In this document: positions 27,001 to 39,046 of the stretch, one piece after another
Layout of the letters: the number at the start of each line of letters is the position of its first letter
Position numbering within the stretch: the stretch's first letter is position 1
Assembly: GCA_038025085.1 (NCBI GenBank)
Contig: CM076150.1
Span: 808,501-872,500 of the forward strand
Length of the DNA stretch: 64,000 nucleotides
Direction: 5' to 3'
DNA from: Tetragonia tetragonoides
Taxonomy: Eukaryota; Streptophyta; Magnoliopsida; Caryophyllales; Aizoaceae
Notes under the pieces: generated by a model
Database searches by the model: none
Seen by the model: only the letters and a program-made list of their open reading frames with translations
What the model was told of the DNA's origin: nothing
Made by a program: the position numbers and the translations under genes

Positions 27001-28161
27001 CAACAGAATATGCAAATATTTCAAAATATTTTTTATCATATTCGCATTATTCAACAAAAAATCATCAAAAACATTGAAACTAATTCCCCACAACAAACGA
27101 TGACTATGATGAAAATACTCTGTACCAAAGTCCAGAAAATGAAATAAGCAGCACAGTCGAATCTTAAGAAGCAGCTTACAGATAACACTGCATAACAATC
27201 ATCAATAAAATCATCAAAAATGCCAAAATCAATAACGACCCAAAAAGTAAAAACTTAAAACGCTCAAATATTTAATCAATGTCAAAAAAGACAAAATGCC
27301 TAAGTTCAGAAATAACCTGTTTCAACCAAATGACCAACCAAATCATCAAAAAATAAATGAGTAAAACCATACACTAAAGCTCATACCACCAGGTAAACAA
27401 ATAATCTTCTCATCAATTTCAAAATAGAAATTTAAAAAAAAATGCCCAAATTGTATCCAATCTAGCAAGAAAATGCAACCAACCAAACAATCAAAAAAAC
27501 ACCAACATAATCCAAAAACTTAAAATCAAAAGATCTAACAAAACACAAACTCAAAAACATATAGGATCTAATAAAGAAACAAAACCAACCTGCAATTAGC
27601 AGCAATGGAAGCTAACCCATCAGTAGAAAACCCCTCACAAGAGCACAAAACCAAAACCCTAAAATTCCTAAATTTCTTAGCAATGATTTCAAGAGCTTCA
27701 TCAGTAACAACCATTCTCTTCATCTTAAGCTCCTCAATTTGTGGGAAAGCCTCAACAAAAGCAGAGATCCAAGGCAAAGCATGAGCCCCCCAACCATCAG
27801 GAACTAGGTTAAAATCAGCAAAATGAGGCTTTCCTTTTATAGTAACAGATCGAAGATCTCTAAACCGTCTGATTACAATCTGAGGGCTAACAGCGTAGCA
27901 ATTTCCGATAAATATTTTACGGCGACACCAACGTTCGATCTCGTACCAGGTTTTACAAACGAGTGAGACTGAGTTTAAGTCTGAGTGTGACTCGATGAAT
28001 GAGAGCACATGTTCCAGGACTTCTTCAGGGAAACATGAGGAGAGAGAAACTAAATTTGTTGTTGTTGTTGATGATGGAGATGAAGACGATGTCGTTTTGA
28101 GGACTTTTGGAAGTGGTGGTGGTGGTGGAGATGGTGGTGAGGGTGTTGAATCTTGGTCCAT
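24004..28161 (-). CDS. TIR1-like: TIR1/AFB-type auxin receptor F-box protein
   Basis: Substrate-recognition subunit of an SCF ubiquitin ligase that binds auxin and Aux/IAA repressors in the nucleus. Exons on the minus strand: 27590-28161, 25360-25852, 24004-24807 (TGA), all GT-AG, 622 aa. Residues 1-42 are a low-complexity Ser/Thr/Pro extension absent from the 594-aa Arabidopsis TIR1. The F-box starts at FPEEVLEHV (44-52). Leucine-rich repeats follow, with the signatures [67 protein letters not shown] and [12 protein letters not shown]436, R438 and S473 correspond to the TIR1 inositol-hexakisphosphate and auxin contacts R401, R403 and S438 (offset +35). The sequence is closer to TIR1/AFB1 than to AFB2/3 or AFB4/5. 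A miR393 site lies in the last exon. Introns are 1,737 and 552 bp. Confidence 0.95.
24231..24252 (-). promoter_or_regulatory. miR393 target site in the TIR1-type transcript
   Basis: The plus strand reads TCCAAAGGGATCGCATTG at 24231-24248, the first 18 bases of mature miR393, so the minus-strand mRNA is perfectly complementary there. The last few bases differ. It lies in the codons for ETMRSLW, the position known for TIR1/AFB genes. Cleavage here would start phased siRNAs and limit receptor level. Confidence 0.93.
25959..25994. repeat. Poly(A)/(TA)n microsatellite in TIR1-type intron 1
   Basis: About 14 A residues are followed by eleven TA units. It is a simple repeat with no further function visible. 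Confidence 0.85.
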
Positions 28162-28365
28162 TGTTGTTTGATTGGAGATTAGATGAGATCTGAAGGGGGG
28201 GTTTTGTTGTGGATTTGTGATTTTGAGGAGAGAGAAAATGAATGTGTTTTAAGATCTGTTTGGTAAAATAGGTGATGAGTGATGAAAGTCAAAACTCAAA
28301 ACTGAACTCAAAGGAGAAAGAAGGAAGATGGTGTTTTAAGATTAGATGAGGAAATGGAGTTTGAT

Positions 28366-28412
28366 GAGAGAGAGAGGAGAGAGAGAGAGAGAGAGAGAGA
28401 GGAGATAAGAGA
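28366..28412. repeat. (GA)n microsatellite upstream of the TIR1-type start codon
   Basis: An almost pure GA run lies 205-250 bp upstream of the ATG at 28161, so in the leader or promoter (CT on the coding strand). CT-rich tracts are common in plant leaders and bind GAGA-binding BPC proteins in some genes; a role here is only possible. Confidence 0.8.
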
Positions 28413-28525
28413 GAAAGATGATTGGGTGGGGGGTTGAGAGTGAGTGAGTGGGTCAATCTTTTTGACTATTTATGTGGGTTTGGAGATTTTGGGGAAGGGG
28501 GGCTCTTTTTTCTTTATCTTATATA

Positions 28526-28781
28526 CTCCCCTTCGTTTCCTTTTAAATTTCCTACCTACTTTTTTGAGGTTAAACTTTGTAAACTTTAACAATTAATAAA
28601 TAAAAATTTATTATGAGTTATGATTTGAAATTATATGCATTAGACTCCTTTAAAAATGTATTTTCCTAATATCAAATTTTTACAAATTTTACTTGTATAA
28701 TTTTAGAGATATTAATGGTCAAAGTGTCGCATTAGAGACCATGAAAAAGCAAATACAAAGTTTAAAAGGAAACGGAGAGAG
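28526..28781. mobile_element. Stowaway MITE
   Basis: It is a 256-bp element with ends CTCCCCTTCGTTTCCTTTTAAA and GTTTAAAAGGAAACGGAGAGAG and TA flanks at 28524-28525 and 28782-28783. It sits about 360 bp upstream of the TIR1-type start codon. Confidence 0.85.
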
Positions 28782-29287
28782 TACTATACTAGTATGTGTA
28801 GTACACTTTCATTTTTCATTCATGTTGTGTTTTTATACAATACTCCTATTTTTCATATGGTATATTGTTATTTGCTTGGTTGTTTGTATATAATTAGGTT
28901 TTGAATTTGATGTGATTTGATTGATATTTTTGTGTGTTTGGGTTGAGATTGGTATTGGGGGAGGGAGAACAATTATTAGGGTTATCATACTCTCATAATC
29001 TCATTTGTGTTATGTATATATGCAAAACTTTTTAATTGATTGTTAACCTCTTTCTTTTTCTTTTTCTTTTTCTTTTTTGGCTTTTCGTGCATTTTGGATA
29101 TTAAGTTTTGTTTGGTTTTGTTAGATTTGTGTTCCTACACGGAATTGTGACCTTTTTGGGTATAGGAATTGTCATGGAATAGTTTTGGCGCCCTTGTTGA
29201 TTGAGATTAGCAAGATATCAATGGGACATTAGAACGGAAAGTTTGCTTAACTAATATTTAGTGCTTTTAGTAGTCGTTATCTACTTA

Positions 29288-29590
29288 GACTCTGTTTGAT
29301 TCACCTTTAATTTTACTTAAATTTAGTTCAGTTCAGTCCAGTCCAGTTCAGTTTATGTGTAACTTTATTACTCATATAACTTTTTATTCCGAAATAATTT
29401 CATGATGAAAATTATGTCATCGGAAGGATCTCAAAGCAAACTTTCAAATGAGTCTAATATTGACTATGTTTGGACGAATTTTAAATGGTTAACGGTCAAG
29501 TTCAAAAAGTCAATTAAGTTCAGTTCATATCAGTTCAGTTCAGATCAGTTCAGTTCAGATCAGTTTTATCCAGGTGAATCAAACAGAGCG
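29288..29590. mobile_element. Tourist-like (PIF/Harbinger) MITE with CAGTT repeats
   Basis: It is a 303-bp element with ends ACTCTGTTTGATTCACCT and AGGTGAATCAAACAGAG and a 3-bp TTA duplication at 29285-29287 and 29591-29593. Subterminal regions carry repeated CAGTTCAG units (29330-29355 and 29520-29565). Confidence 0.8.
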
Positions 29591-29593
29591 TTA

Positions 29594-31615
29594 ATCGGTT
29601 TTTTTGGTCATAAAAGGATTTTTGGTGCTTTGTAGTTACTAGTTTACCAACTATAGTGTATTAATAATGATGTGTATATTACTCTGAACTAGTCAGGTAA
29701 AATATAATTAAAAGTACGTTAAATGGTATGTGATGAAGAGGATTATCAAAATACTAAATGTATATGTGATTTTGTGGATTGTATGGAGTAATAGTATGTA
29801 ACAATCCAATTTTGTTATATCTTAATAATGATTTCGAAAGATGTACCTAAATATAAAAATTATTTATGAATAGTTATCATATCAATTGAGACATCTCCTT
29901 ACTTATGAAATATAAGAATTAAAGCGATGCAAGTATTTGTCAACTATATGTATAGAGTGTATTAATGTATTTGCATAAGGTCCACGTCATGGTTGGTTGT
30001 AAGTGATTATAAAGTTTATGACAATAGAGACATCTCCTTTGCACAAAATCATTTTCAATAACATCAATAAGTTTAAGTTATGAGGAGTGATAAATGCAAA
30101 AAAAATATATGCAGAATAGCTTTTGCAGGAAACTATTTCTAAATAAAACCTATTCTCAAAGTTATTTCTAAGTAAACTATTTACGTAAAACTACACTAGA
30201 GCGAAATATCGTGTAACAAAAGCCAAAAGGTAAAACCATTTTTTTTTAGTTACTTTACTATCACATTAATATTTTTGATATAGGATAGAGTGAAAATAAA
30301 TCATCTAAATGAAAAGAATCTATGCAATCCCCAAATTAAACTAGGCCTTTCTATTTTTTTGCTTATTTATTTCACAACTTGTGTAATATCGAGATATCAT
30401 ATATGGTGCAAAAAAAAATGTCTATTGATCTAATAAATGTCTTCAATTATGCATATTAAACTCCGATTTTCCTTTAAATGAAGTGTGTTCTCATAGGTAT
30501 ATACTTGTATCTAAAATGAAAGTTATATAAGGTGCTAAGAAAAGCCGATAAACCAAGTGTAGGCAATAACCATTTTTCTATATGGAGAGAGCTAGACTTC
30601 AGATGTGTTGTGAACTGAACTGGACTGAATAGTAATGTGTGAGACAATAATCACAACATTAAAGTGAACTGAATAAGTGGATAAAAACACATCCACATCC
30701 GCTTAAACCTCTAAAAATTCATTCTCACAAAGTTACGTGTAAGATGATGCTATACTTGGTATATACTCTCTACTTTATTTTTGTAGGGTATACTCCATCT
30801 CTACTTGTTATATACTAACATGATGTTATGTACTTTCTCATTTTGAATTGATGCTCCATGTAAGAATCTATAGAAAATATAATAGGAAACCATAGAAACC
30901 TAAATTATAAACTTTATTAGTGAGTAGATGTAGTTCTTCTTTTTTGCTATTAAAAAAAGAAAGTGTAAGTGAATAGCGATTGAGGCACTTACCGCTACAT
31001 CAGGTTCGGACTCTCAATTTAAGGTAAGAGTGATACCTATGTTGGAATTGGGGGGTATTTGTGCTGAATTGGGAACCAATCACCGCCCTTTACTTAAGAA
31101 CCAGATACTCTATTTTACGCAAAGTAAGTTGACTGATAAATAATGGAGTAGTAGGCAGAAACCAGAACAGAAAAACTCCCATCTTTTCCAACCTTTACGT
31201 AAACCCCAGTAGATTTTAATCAAGTACTGAAAAAAGCTTATTGGAAATAAAGTTTTTATGTTATCTACAATGAATCAATCAATGATGGAGGGGTTTTACT
31301 AATCATCATTTGCTTTATCTAACTTAGAGCTCTCCTTTGATTTGATTTCACGGACTTTTTTACCATGTTCCCCAGCAGTTGACTTTTGACAGTGCCATCA
31401 TTATTTTGACGATAGATTCCATTTCCTTGCTGACAATTTTTGCCTTAACTCAGTTAGTTTACCACCTTTCTTTCTTTCTTCTTGTTATTATTCTTTTGCT
31501 TTGTCCTTTTTCTTTTCTCCAATAATATACCTTCAATCTAACTCGTTCCTCACATCATTCCGTTTCTTCCCCACAAGGCTACATCCTTTCCCCCTAAGAC
31601 AACAACCTCCCTAAT
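29594..31615. other. AT-rich intergenic DNA, no gene seen
   Basis: There is no frame with recognisable coding content on either strand. Short fragments near 30600-30670 ('gaactgaactggactgaa') resemble the interior of the Tourist-like MITE. Confidence 0.5.
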
Positions 31616-31619
31616 CTTT

Positions 31620-32260
31620 TAGAGTTAGGGTTACAAAGATTCCCACGGATTGAGTAAAGTTTTGGCACTTATTTTAACTGACTGGATAATGTTTTGTTAC
31701 TAATTCTCACTAATTGAACTAGGTTATTCTACTGATGATTTTTCCTACATTTCCAGTGGAGCCAAAAGTTTCACTACTTTTTTGGCTTCGGGATATAATG
31801 GACTAAAGCAAAATGGCTCATAAAACTGTTGGCACTTCTTATTCATTGTGAAGTTGCCGATGGTTGTTGCACTTCAGATCTCGGGTCAAACAGAAACAGC
31901 CTCTCTGTGAGACTCTCACAGGGGTAAGGCTGCATACAACTGATTCCCCCTTACCCTGCCTAGGCGGGAGCCTCTTTGAAGGCATTGGAGTAATGTTAAT
32001 GTTAATGCTATTGTTAATGGATAATGTCATGCCACTGATTGCCACTGATTCAGGTTCTGCTACTTATTATGTGAGTACAAATGTGTTCTTTTCACTGATC
32101 TCAACTGATTCAGTAATATCACGTTACTAATTCTCACTAATTGGATAAAGTTCCTGCCACTGATTCTCAATGATTCAGTAAGGTCCTGCCAATGATTCCT
32201 ACCGATTGGGTAAATCTTTCCATTGATTGTCCCTAATTAGGTAAAGTCCAATAAATGGAA
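31620..32260 (+). repeat. Degenerate minisatellite built on CACTGATT
   Basis: It is a degenerate tandem of roughly 32-40 bp units with the core 'ctgccactgattctcactgattgagtaaggt' (written as a degenerate consensus). Units are clear near 31648-31740 and 32030-32245, with a non-repeat insert at about 31760-32025. The same core recurs at 63940-64000. Confidence 0.65.
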
Positions 32261-33070
32261 AAGAACACACGGTTAGAGTGTGTTATTTTTCAGTGAACGA
32301 ACTGAATATTTATCTCTCGGGATAAAACATAGTACCAATTGCACCGAGTTGTTTGATTGGGCAAAAATTGAGGTGTGTTCCTCGAATGAAGCCCAATATA
32401 TGGCAATTGGAATAAGGATATGAACTATTTATGCGATACTATTATCCCAATTCTTGACATAATTTCAATGTTTCAACTTTCATTTCAATAGGCTAAAATA
32501 TCACTACTTGTACACATCAGTACATCACTAGCCAGTCATTCAAAATCATGTTCCTCTATAATGTCTCATAAATTGTCTTCATTTGCACTTGAAGGTTTCG
32601 GATCAATATTCTTCGCTATAGGATTAGCAAATTAATTAGATAGCACAAAATATCTGTAATAGTACCAAACCAAGTAGATCCAAGTCCCATTCAATTTTGT
32701 TAATTTGTCATATATATATGACACCTTAAATTTCCATCACTATCAATAACACGCATGATTTGATAGCTAGGTTAGTTCTCAACAATTCCGAACTTCGAAA
32801 CTCTTGCTAGCAAAAGAAAATTTGTTGGAATATAATCCCACAATGCATCTAATTCTTTCGAAAAACAGAATAATATTGGATTAGGCGGCTACCTCATTGA
32901 AAGCCATCCAAACTCGACTACAAAAAGAAAAGATACAAGACAATTACTATCGAATTACTTCTAAAGCACTAGTTGTTTTTTGATCAAGGATAAGATAAAT
33001 TGTTATTCATGAAATATAAGTAAAGTGAATTGTTTTAGAGTTATCTATAAAGCACTAGTTGTTTCTGGGA
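32261..33070. other. AT-rich intergenic DNA, no gene seen
   Basis: No coding or structured element recognised. A short duplicated phrase (AAGCACTAGTTGTTT) occurs at 32964 and 33050. Confidence 0.45.
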
Positions 33071-33074
33071 TTTT

Positions 33075-33266
33075 TTTTATCTCGCTGTGACTGGTTCCTA
33101 AGTAGGGCTTGAAGACGTAGCGATGAAGGACATCTACCATTAGCTTTTATTTATTTTGTCTTTTGCTTATTGTAATGGTTTTATTTTTTTAACTTTTCTG
33201 TATTGAGTCCTTGTACTCATGGTCATTCATGACCGGCTTCTTTGCTATTTCAAAAAAAAAAAAAAA
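33075..33266 (+). mobile_element. Possible 3' end of a LINE, with poly(A)
   Basis: T-rich non-coding sequence with 'tgtattgagtccttgtactcatgg' style 3' UTR features ends in 15 A residues (33252-33266). No target duplication was identified, so this is tentative. Confidence 0.35.
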
Positions 33267-33980
33267 TGTATGAAGATTTTAGTTCAAAATTTGAGTTTTT
33301 TTTTCTTTTTCCATTACACTGGATTAAATTGAAATCTATATAATTAGATTAAAAAACAATGATTAAATTAGAGCTCGCCACATTAACCGTTAAATTGCCG
33401 AATGACGTGTCAATTTACTTATGGCGTGTCATGTGACTCATAATCAGTAAAAAAATAGATAAAAATAGATAAAGTAACAACAATCAGACGTTACAAAAAC
33501 ATAATGGAGTTTAATGACTACTTCATCCATTTCTTTTCATTCTCACAATTGTTAGACGTTACAAATCCAAGAAATTTAGTAGTAGTTAATTTCTCTCATA
33601 TATTGATGAGCAAAAAAAAAAACTAATTCCTCTCTATGAATAGATGATGGAACCACACACCACCAGTTCATCTCCTAGCATCTCCTAGCTTCCCATAAGT
33701 TCAACGTTCGTATCTGGATCTCATCGCTATCATCCGCCATCTTTCAGGCATCGTGTACAACCAATCCCCATTTGCGATTGCTAATAGGCATTCAGTATTT
33801 ACACCTCTTCTCTTCACAAATTGTAGCTATTTAATTTAATTTTTAATTAAAAAGTACGCTGAAAAATAGAAAAAAATCAAAAAACAATTAGGATTCACTT
33901 CCAAAAAATTGGAAAAATTTATGAACATTACTATATAGTAGAGAGGGTTTCGGGGAAGGTTTGGCGACACGGGGTGGTAG
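33267..33980. other. AT-rich spacer before the second satellite cluster
   Basis: No gene or repeat structure recognised. The satellite begins in very degenerate form from about 33950. Confidence 0.45.
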
Positions 33981-33984
33981 GGAG

Positions 33985-36900
33985 CCATGCTCGATACCCA
34001 AAAATCGTGGTTTAGACTACGTTGTCCAGTAAAAGGCCCTTCAAGCCTACCAAGGACCCGATAACCTACCCCATTGGCCTCCCATGTCTCCTAGGAATGT
34101 TCCGTGCGATGTGGTGCGGAAATATCTATACCTTCATTTTGCGGCCTGCCGAAAGCTCAAAAAACGTGGATTATAGCCTTCGTTTTCGGCTTCCCAGGGC
34201 TTAGGTGTCATTTTTGCCCAAACATCTCCAGTGGGTCTACCATGACACTAGAGTACCCTTGGTACCCCGGGAGGGTCATCCAGATCCCCGAATTTCGATA
34301 TCGCCCATGCCTTTGATGTTCGACTCTTACACCAATGTCCCGTAAAACGCCCTAGCAAGCCTATTAGGGTCCGGATAAGCGACCACAAAAGCCTCTCATG
34401 GCCCCTTGGGTGTTTTGTGCGATGTGGTGCAAAAATATACACCTTGGTTCTGGGACCTCCTGGAAGCCCAAAATACGTGGATTAATAGCCTTCGTTTTCG
34501 GTATCTTGGGGCCCGGATGTCAATTTTGCCCAAACTTTTTCTGGGGGTCTATCATGACCTTAGAGGACCCTAGGTGTCCCGGGTGGGTCATCCGCATCCG
34601 CGAACTTTGTCCTTTGGTGTTACAACTCTTTCAACAGTGTGTCGGAAAATGTCATTCGAAGCCTATCAGGGACCAGATAAGCGACCCCGAGGGCCTCCCA
34701 TGTACCCTAGGGGGTTACGTGTGATGTGGTGCGAAAATATCCACCTTCGTTCTGGGGCTTCCCGGAAGCCCTAAAAACGTGGATTATAGTCTTTGTTTTC
34801 GGCTTCCGGGGGCGCGGGTGCCTTTTTTGCCCAAACTTCTCCGGGGGCTCTATCATGACCCTAGAGGACAATCAATGCCCCAGAAAAGTCATTTAGATCC
34901 CCTAACTTCAATATCACACATGCATTCAGTATTTTGGCCCTTTTTTTTTTTTTTTTTTTTTTGAAAAACAAATTATATTAATAGACGGCAACTAATTGCC
35001 TAAAAATTCAACTACAATATCTCCTGAGGCCCATTGAGGCCCTCTCCTTCTACACCCACATGTACAAATTATTATCTCGGTGGACACCTGCCTGTCAGCC
35101 TCAGAATTTATCTCCCTGACATATTGAAAAGCCATCTAGACTAGCTAAGAGACTATCGATTTCTCGGAACAATTTCCAATGAATCCAAGGGCGGTGTTTT
35201 GGCCTTTACATTGGTATTTCGTAAAACCGCTCTTAATTACAAGCTTTCCGGCACCCGATAACAGACCCCGAGGGTCTCTTATGTTCCCTAAGGGTGTCCC
35301 GTGCGATGTGGTGCGGAAATATACACCTTCATTCCGGAGCCTCCCGCAAGCACAAAATATGTGGATTATAGTCTTCGTTTTCGGCTTCCAGGGGCCCGGG
35401 TGTCAATTTTGCCCAAAATTCTCCGGCAGGTCTATCATGACCTTAGAGGACCCTAAGTACCCCCCGGGAGGGTCATCCGGATCCTCCAAATTTGATATCA
35501 CCCACGCTTTGGTGCTCCCTCTCTTACACCAATGGGGCGTAAAACGCGCTTACAAGCCTAGCAGGGACCTGATAATGGACCGTGTGGGCCTCCTATGTTT
35601 CCTAAGGGTGTCCCGTGCGATGTGGTGCGAAAAAATCCACCTTTATTTTGAGGCCTCCTGGAAGCCCAAAAAACGTAGATTATAGCCTTCGTTTTCAGCC
35701 TCCGGTGGCCGAGTGTCTTTTTTGCCCAAACTTCTCCAGGGGGTCTATTATGACCCTAGAAGTCCCTAGGTGTCCCGGGAGTGTCATCCGGATTCCCGAA
35801 CTTTGATATCACCCACGCCTTTGTTGTTCGAACTTTTACACCAATGTGTCGTAAAACGCTCTTACAAGCCTATCATGGACCCGATAACGGTCCCTAGGAG
35901 CCTCCCATGTTTCCTAAGGGTGTCGTGTGCGATGTGGTGCCAAAATATCCACCTTCGTTCCGGGGCCTCCTGGAAGCCCGAAAAACGTGGATTATAGCCT
36001 TCGTTTCCGGCTTCCGGGAGCCCGGGTGTCTTTTTCGCCCAAACTTATCCGGGGGACTTATCATGACCCTAGAGGACCCTCGGTGCTCCGGCAAGGTCGT
36101 CCGGATCCCCAAACTTCGATATCACCCAGGCTTTCGGTGTTATGGCCCTTACATTGGTGTCCTGTAAAAACGCTCTTACAAGCCTATTAGGGACCCGATA
36201 ACGGACCCCGGAGGCCTCCTATGTTCCCTAATGGTGTCCTTCGCGATGTGGTGCGAAAATATCCACCTTCGTTCCATGGCCTTCCGTAAGCCCAAAAAAC
36301 GTGGATTATAACCTTTGTTTTCGGCTTCCGGGGGAGCCGAGTGTCATTTTTGCCCAAACTTCTCCGGGGGGTCTATTATGACCCTAAGGAATCTCGGTGC
36401 CTTGGGAGGGTCATCCGGATCCCCGAACTTCGATATCACCCATGCCTTCGGTGTTCCGGCCCTTACATTGGTGTTCCGTAAAAACGCCCTTAAAAGCCTT
36501 TCAGGGAACCGATAACGGACTACGGAGCCCTCTTATGTTCCTAAGGGTGTCCTGTGGGATGTGGTATGAAAATATCCACCTTTGATGGGGGGCCTCCCGG
36601 AAGCCCAAAAAACGTGGATTAGCCTGCGTTTTGGCTTTCAGGGCCCGGGTGTCATCTTTGCCCAAACTTCTCTATGGGGTCTATCATGACCCTAGAGGAC
36701 ACTCGGTGCCCCGAAAGGGTCATCCGAATCTCCGAAGTTCGATATCACCCATGCCTTCGGTGTCTCGGCCCTTACATTGGTGTCCCGTAAAAACGCCCTT
36801 ACAAGCCTATCAGGGACCCGATAATGGACCCCAGAGGCCTCTTATGTTCCCTAAGGATGTCCTGGACGATGTGGTGCGAAAATATCCACCTTTGTTTTGG

Positions 36901-37065
36901 GGCCCCCGGAAGCCCAAAAAAGGTGGATTATATATAGCCTTTGATTTTCGGCTTTCCTGGCCCTAGTTTTCGTTTTTGCCAAACTTCTCCGGAGGGGTCT
37001 ATCGTCACCCTAGAAGACGTTCAGTGCCTCGGGACGGTCATGCGGGTCCCCGAACTCCGATTTCA
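33985..37065 (+). repeat. Second satellite cluster (about 9 monomers, plus orientation)
   Basis: It has the same family as the intronic array: GATGTGGTGCGAAAATATCC near 34730, 35620, 35930, 36245 and 36868, and GTGGATTATAG near 34167, 34780, 35360, 35680 and 35988. Most units have the subtype 'cttacattggtgtcccgtaaaaacgcccttacaagcc' (shortened consensus). The left edge is the most degenerate. A retroposon interrupts it at 34941. Confidence 0.92.
34941..35190 (-). mobile_element. Non-LTR retroposon inserted in a satellite monomer
   Basis: A 22-T run (34941-34962, the poly(A) of a minus-strand element) opens about 250 bp of non-satellite sequence. The monomer resumes at TGTTTTGGCC (35195-35204), repeating TATTTTGGCC (34930-34939), a target duplication of about 10 bp with one mismatch. 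It is SINE-sized, and could also be a truncated LINE. Confidence 0.72.
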
Positions 37066-37070
37066 CCCTT

Positions 37071-37133
37071 GGGACATGAGACGTGGGCGCTGGGACATGA
37101 GACATGGGCGTTGGGACATGGGACTTGGGCCAC
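37071..37133 (+). repeat. 21-bp minisatellite, three copies
   Basis: Three copies of TGGGACATGAGACRTGGGCG-type units lie directly at the right border of the second satellite cluster. Confidence 0.8.
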
Positions 37134-38555
37134 CCAAATTTTGTTTCAATATATTTTGGATGTGTCTAGTTCATTTCGACCCACTGTCTGCTATGATAAT
37201 CTTTGGTCGAAGAACTTTATACCAGAGTATTCTCAAATTTGTTGATAAAGCTAATAATCATTTTCAAGCACTCAGTCATATATAGGTCAAAGTTTACGAT
37301 ATGACTAATCATAATAAGTTTATAGAGGCATCACAAGCCAATGAATGACATTTTTTTTGGTCAAAGGCTAATACACAGAACAACCATTGGATGACTATTA
37401 CCATGACGTTAGAGCATCCCTCCCCCGAACAACCATTGGATGACTATTTTCACATTACCTCATTAATTGCTCACTTTTTGGCTAAATACAAAGTCAAGGG
37501 GTAAACTAGTCAAGTTTAATTATTTTTGATAGAATTGAGACTATTTAATAACTTTCTTAATTCGTGTGCAAAAACCTTAAACGACTTATATTGTAGAACA
37601 GAGGGAGTAATAATATGTAAGAGAAAAAGTAAATTTCACTAAATTGAATGAAACTGAACTGAATCAATTACTGAATAAGTGGAAAAGACGCCCTTTCTCT
37701 ACCTTAATTTAACCTCACCGGTGACCGCCGTGTTTTATGGTGAAAACCATGCAAGATTGTAGGGTGGTTATGATACTTGGGGCGGATCAACGTGACATAT
37801 TCTAAAGTTTTTGGTTCCTCCAAGACCACCTATCCAGCAGCACCTTTGTATGGAGAGCCCATGGGGGTTTGCTCTCACCAAATATTTTTATAATTTTTAA
37901 AATGAAAATACTAATTAATTAATTAAAATCAATCAACACTGACAACATCACAGCTGATCGAGGACTATTTTTTCTATTTATTTTTTAGGATTCTCTTTCC
38001 TCTATTAAAGTTTTCCATCCTCGGTTATCTATCAATGAGGGGAAATATACAAAAATATTCACATTTTTATTTGTTTAATTTAGGTTTGTGCACAGTGCCA
38101 TTGACTATTTTTATGATATTTTTAAAATTTTGGATCAGATCACTATGTAAGTATTGAATTTGAGGTTGTGCACCTGAAGGTAGGTGGTGGAAGAGGCTAT
38201 CAAACAAGTTTTCATCTGAATGATTGTCAAGCCCAATGTTTCCAAAGCGTATGCCGGCCCTAGAAAACCTTTTTTCTAGCCCAAGCACTAGAATGAATGA
38301 CAAGTTTGAGGCAGAAAAGATTTTCTCCCCTAGTTATTTTAGATTTGTACCATAATAATACAGTACCAACTAGGGCTGGCTATGAGCTAATTACTCCTGG
38401 ATAAAATTCATGGTGGACTGGATAATGGAGCTAATCCTAAGCTTATTTATGCCGCGACTTATCTTATGTAGGGTTGTGCACTGGTTTAAAACTGGACTTA
38501 TTTTCATTTGCCTTTCATAACAGTTTAACCAAAAATCACATACTACTAAAAAAAG
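37134..38555. other. Intergenic DNA, no gene seen
   Basis: Some short open frames exist with no recognisable content. 'agagggagtaata' near 37600 may be one end of a decayed Stowaway MITE. A 40-bp phrase containing GAACAACCATTGGATGACTA is repeated at 37379 and 37425. Confidence 0.45.
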
Positions 38556-38557
38556 AC

Positions 38558-38706
38558 AGTTTGGATCCTCTACGGTTACAGTGGAGAACTATTATTTTTT
38601 TTTCTCTCTATCTCTCTCCTCAATTTATTTAATTATCCAAAACCATCTTTTATTTTCAGGGTGAAGTAAGGTACTGTTCTCTATAGTAACAATAGAGGAT
38701 CTGACT
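38558..38706. mobile_element. Small inverted-repeat element (putative MITE)
   Basis: The ends AGTTTGGATCCTCTACGGTT and the complement of AATAGAGGATCTGACT form imperfect inverted repeats of about 30 bp around a 90-bp core. No convincing target duplication. Confidence 0.45.
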
Positions 38707-38862
38707 CGAAAAAAGAAGGACGAAAAACAAAAGGAAATTGCTTGAAGAGTAGCTAGGTTGAATGTTAGATAACAAAGGTAGAATGTGGGGATAATTAGGT
38801 GAAAACCTGGGAAGTGGGAGTATCATATTGTCCAATAATTTTTTTGTATTGTAACTGTTGAC

Positions 38863-38869
38863 TATAAAT
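38863..38869 (+). promoter_or_regulatory. TATA box of the CYSTM-like gene
   Basis: CTATAAAT lies about 180 bp upstream of the proposed ATG at 39047, in a region otherwise free of start codons in the coding frame. Confidence 0.5.
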
Positions 38870-39046
38870 TTGCTTCAGCTAAGCACAATTTGCTTCCAGT
38901 TTTTTACTCTTACAAACAAGAAACAAGGCAGTCTAGGCTCATCATCAACATTCAAAACACAAGTGTAGCAACTAGCAAACCTCTTGTTTGCCCTGCCCTT
39001 CTAGTGGTGCATCTGGGGGGTTTTGAGCTTACGAAATCTCATTTTA

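Noticed and set aside
26935..27198. 87-codon frame in TIR1-type intron 1
   Set aside because: It is intronic and AT-rich, and its hydrophobic composition follows from base content.
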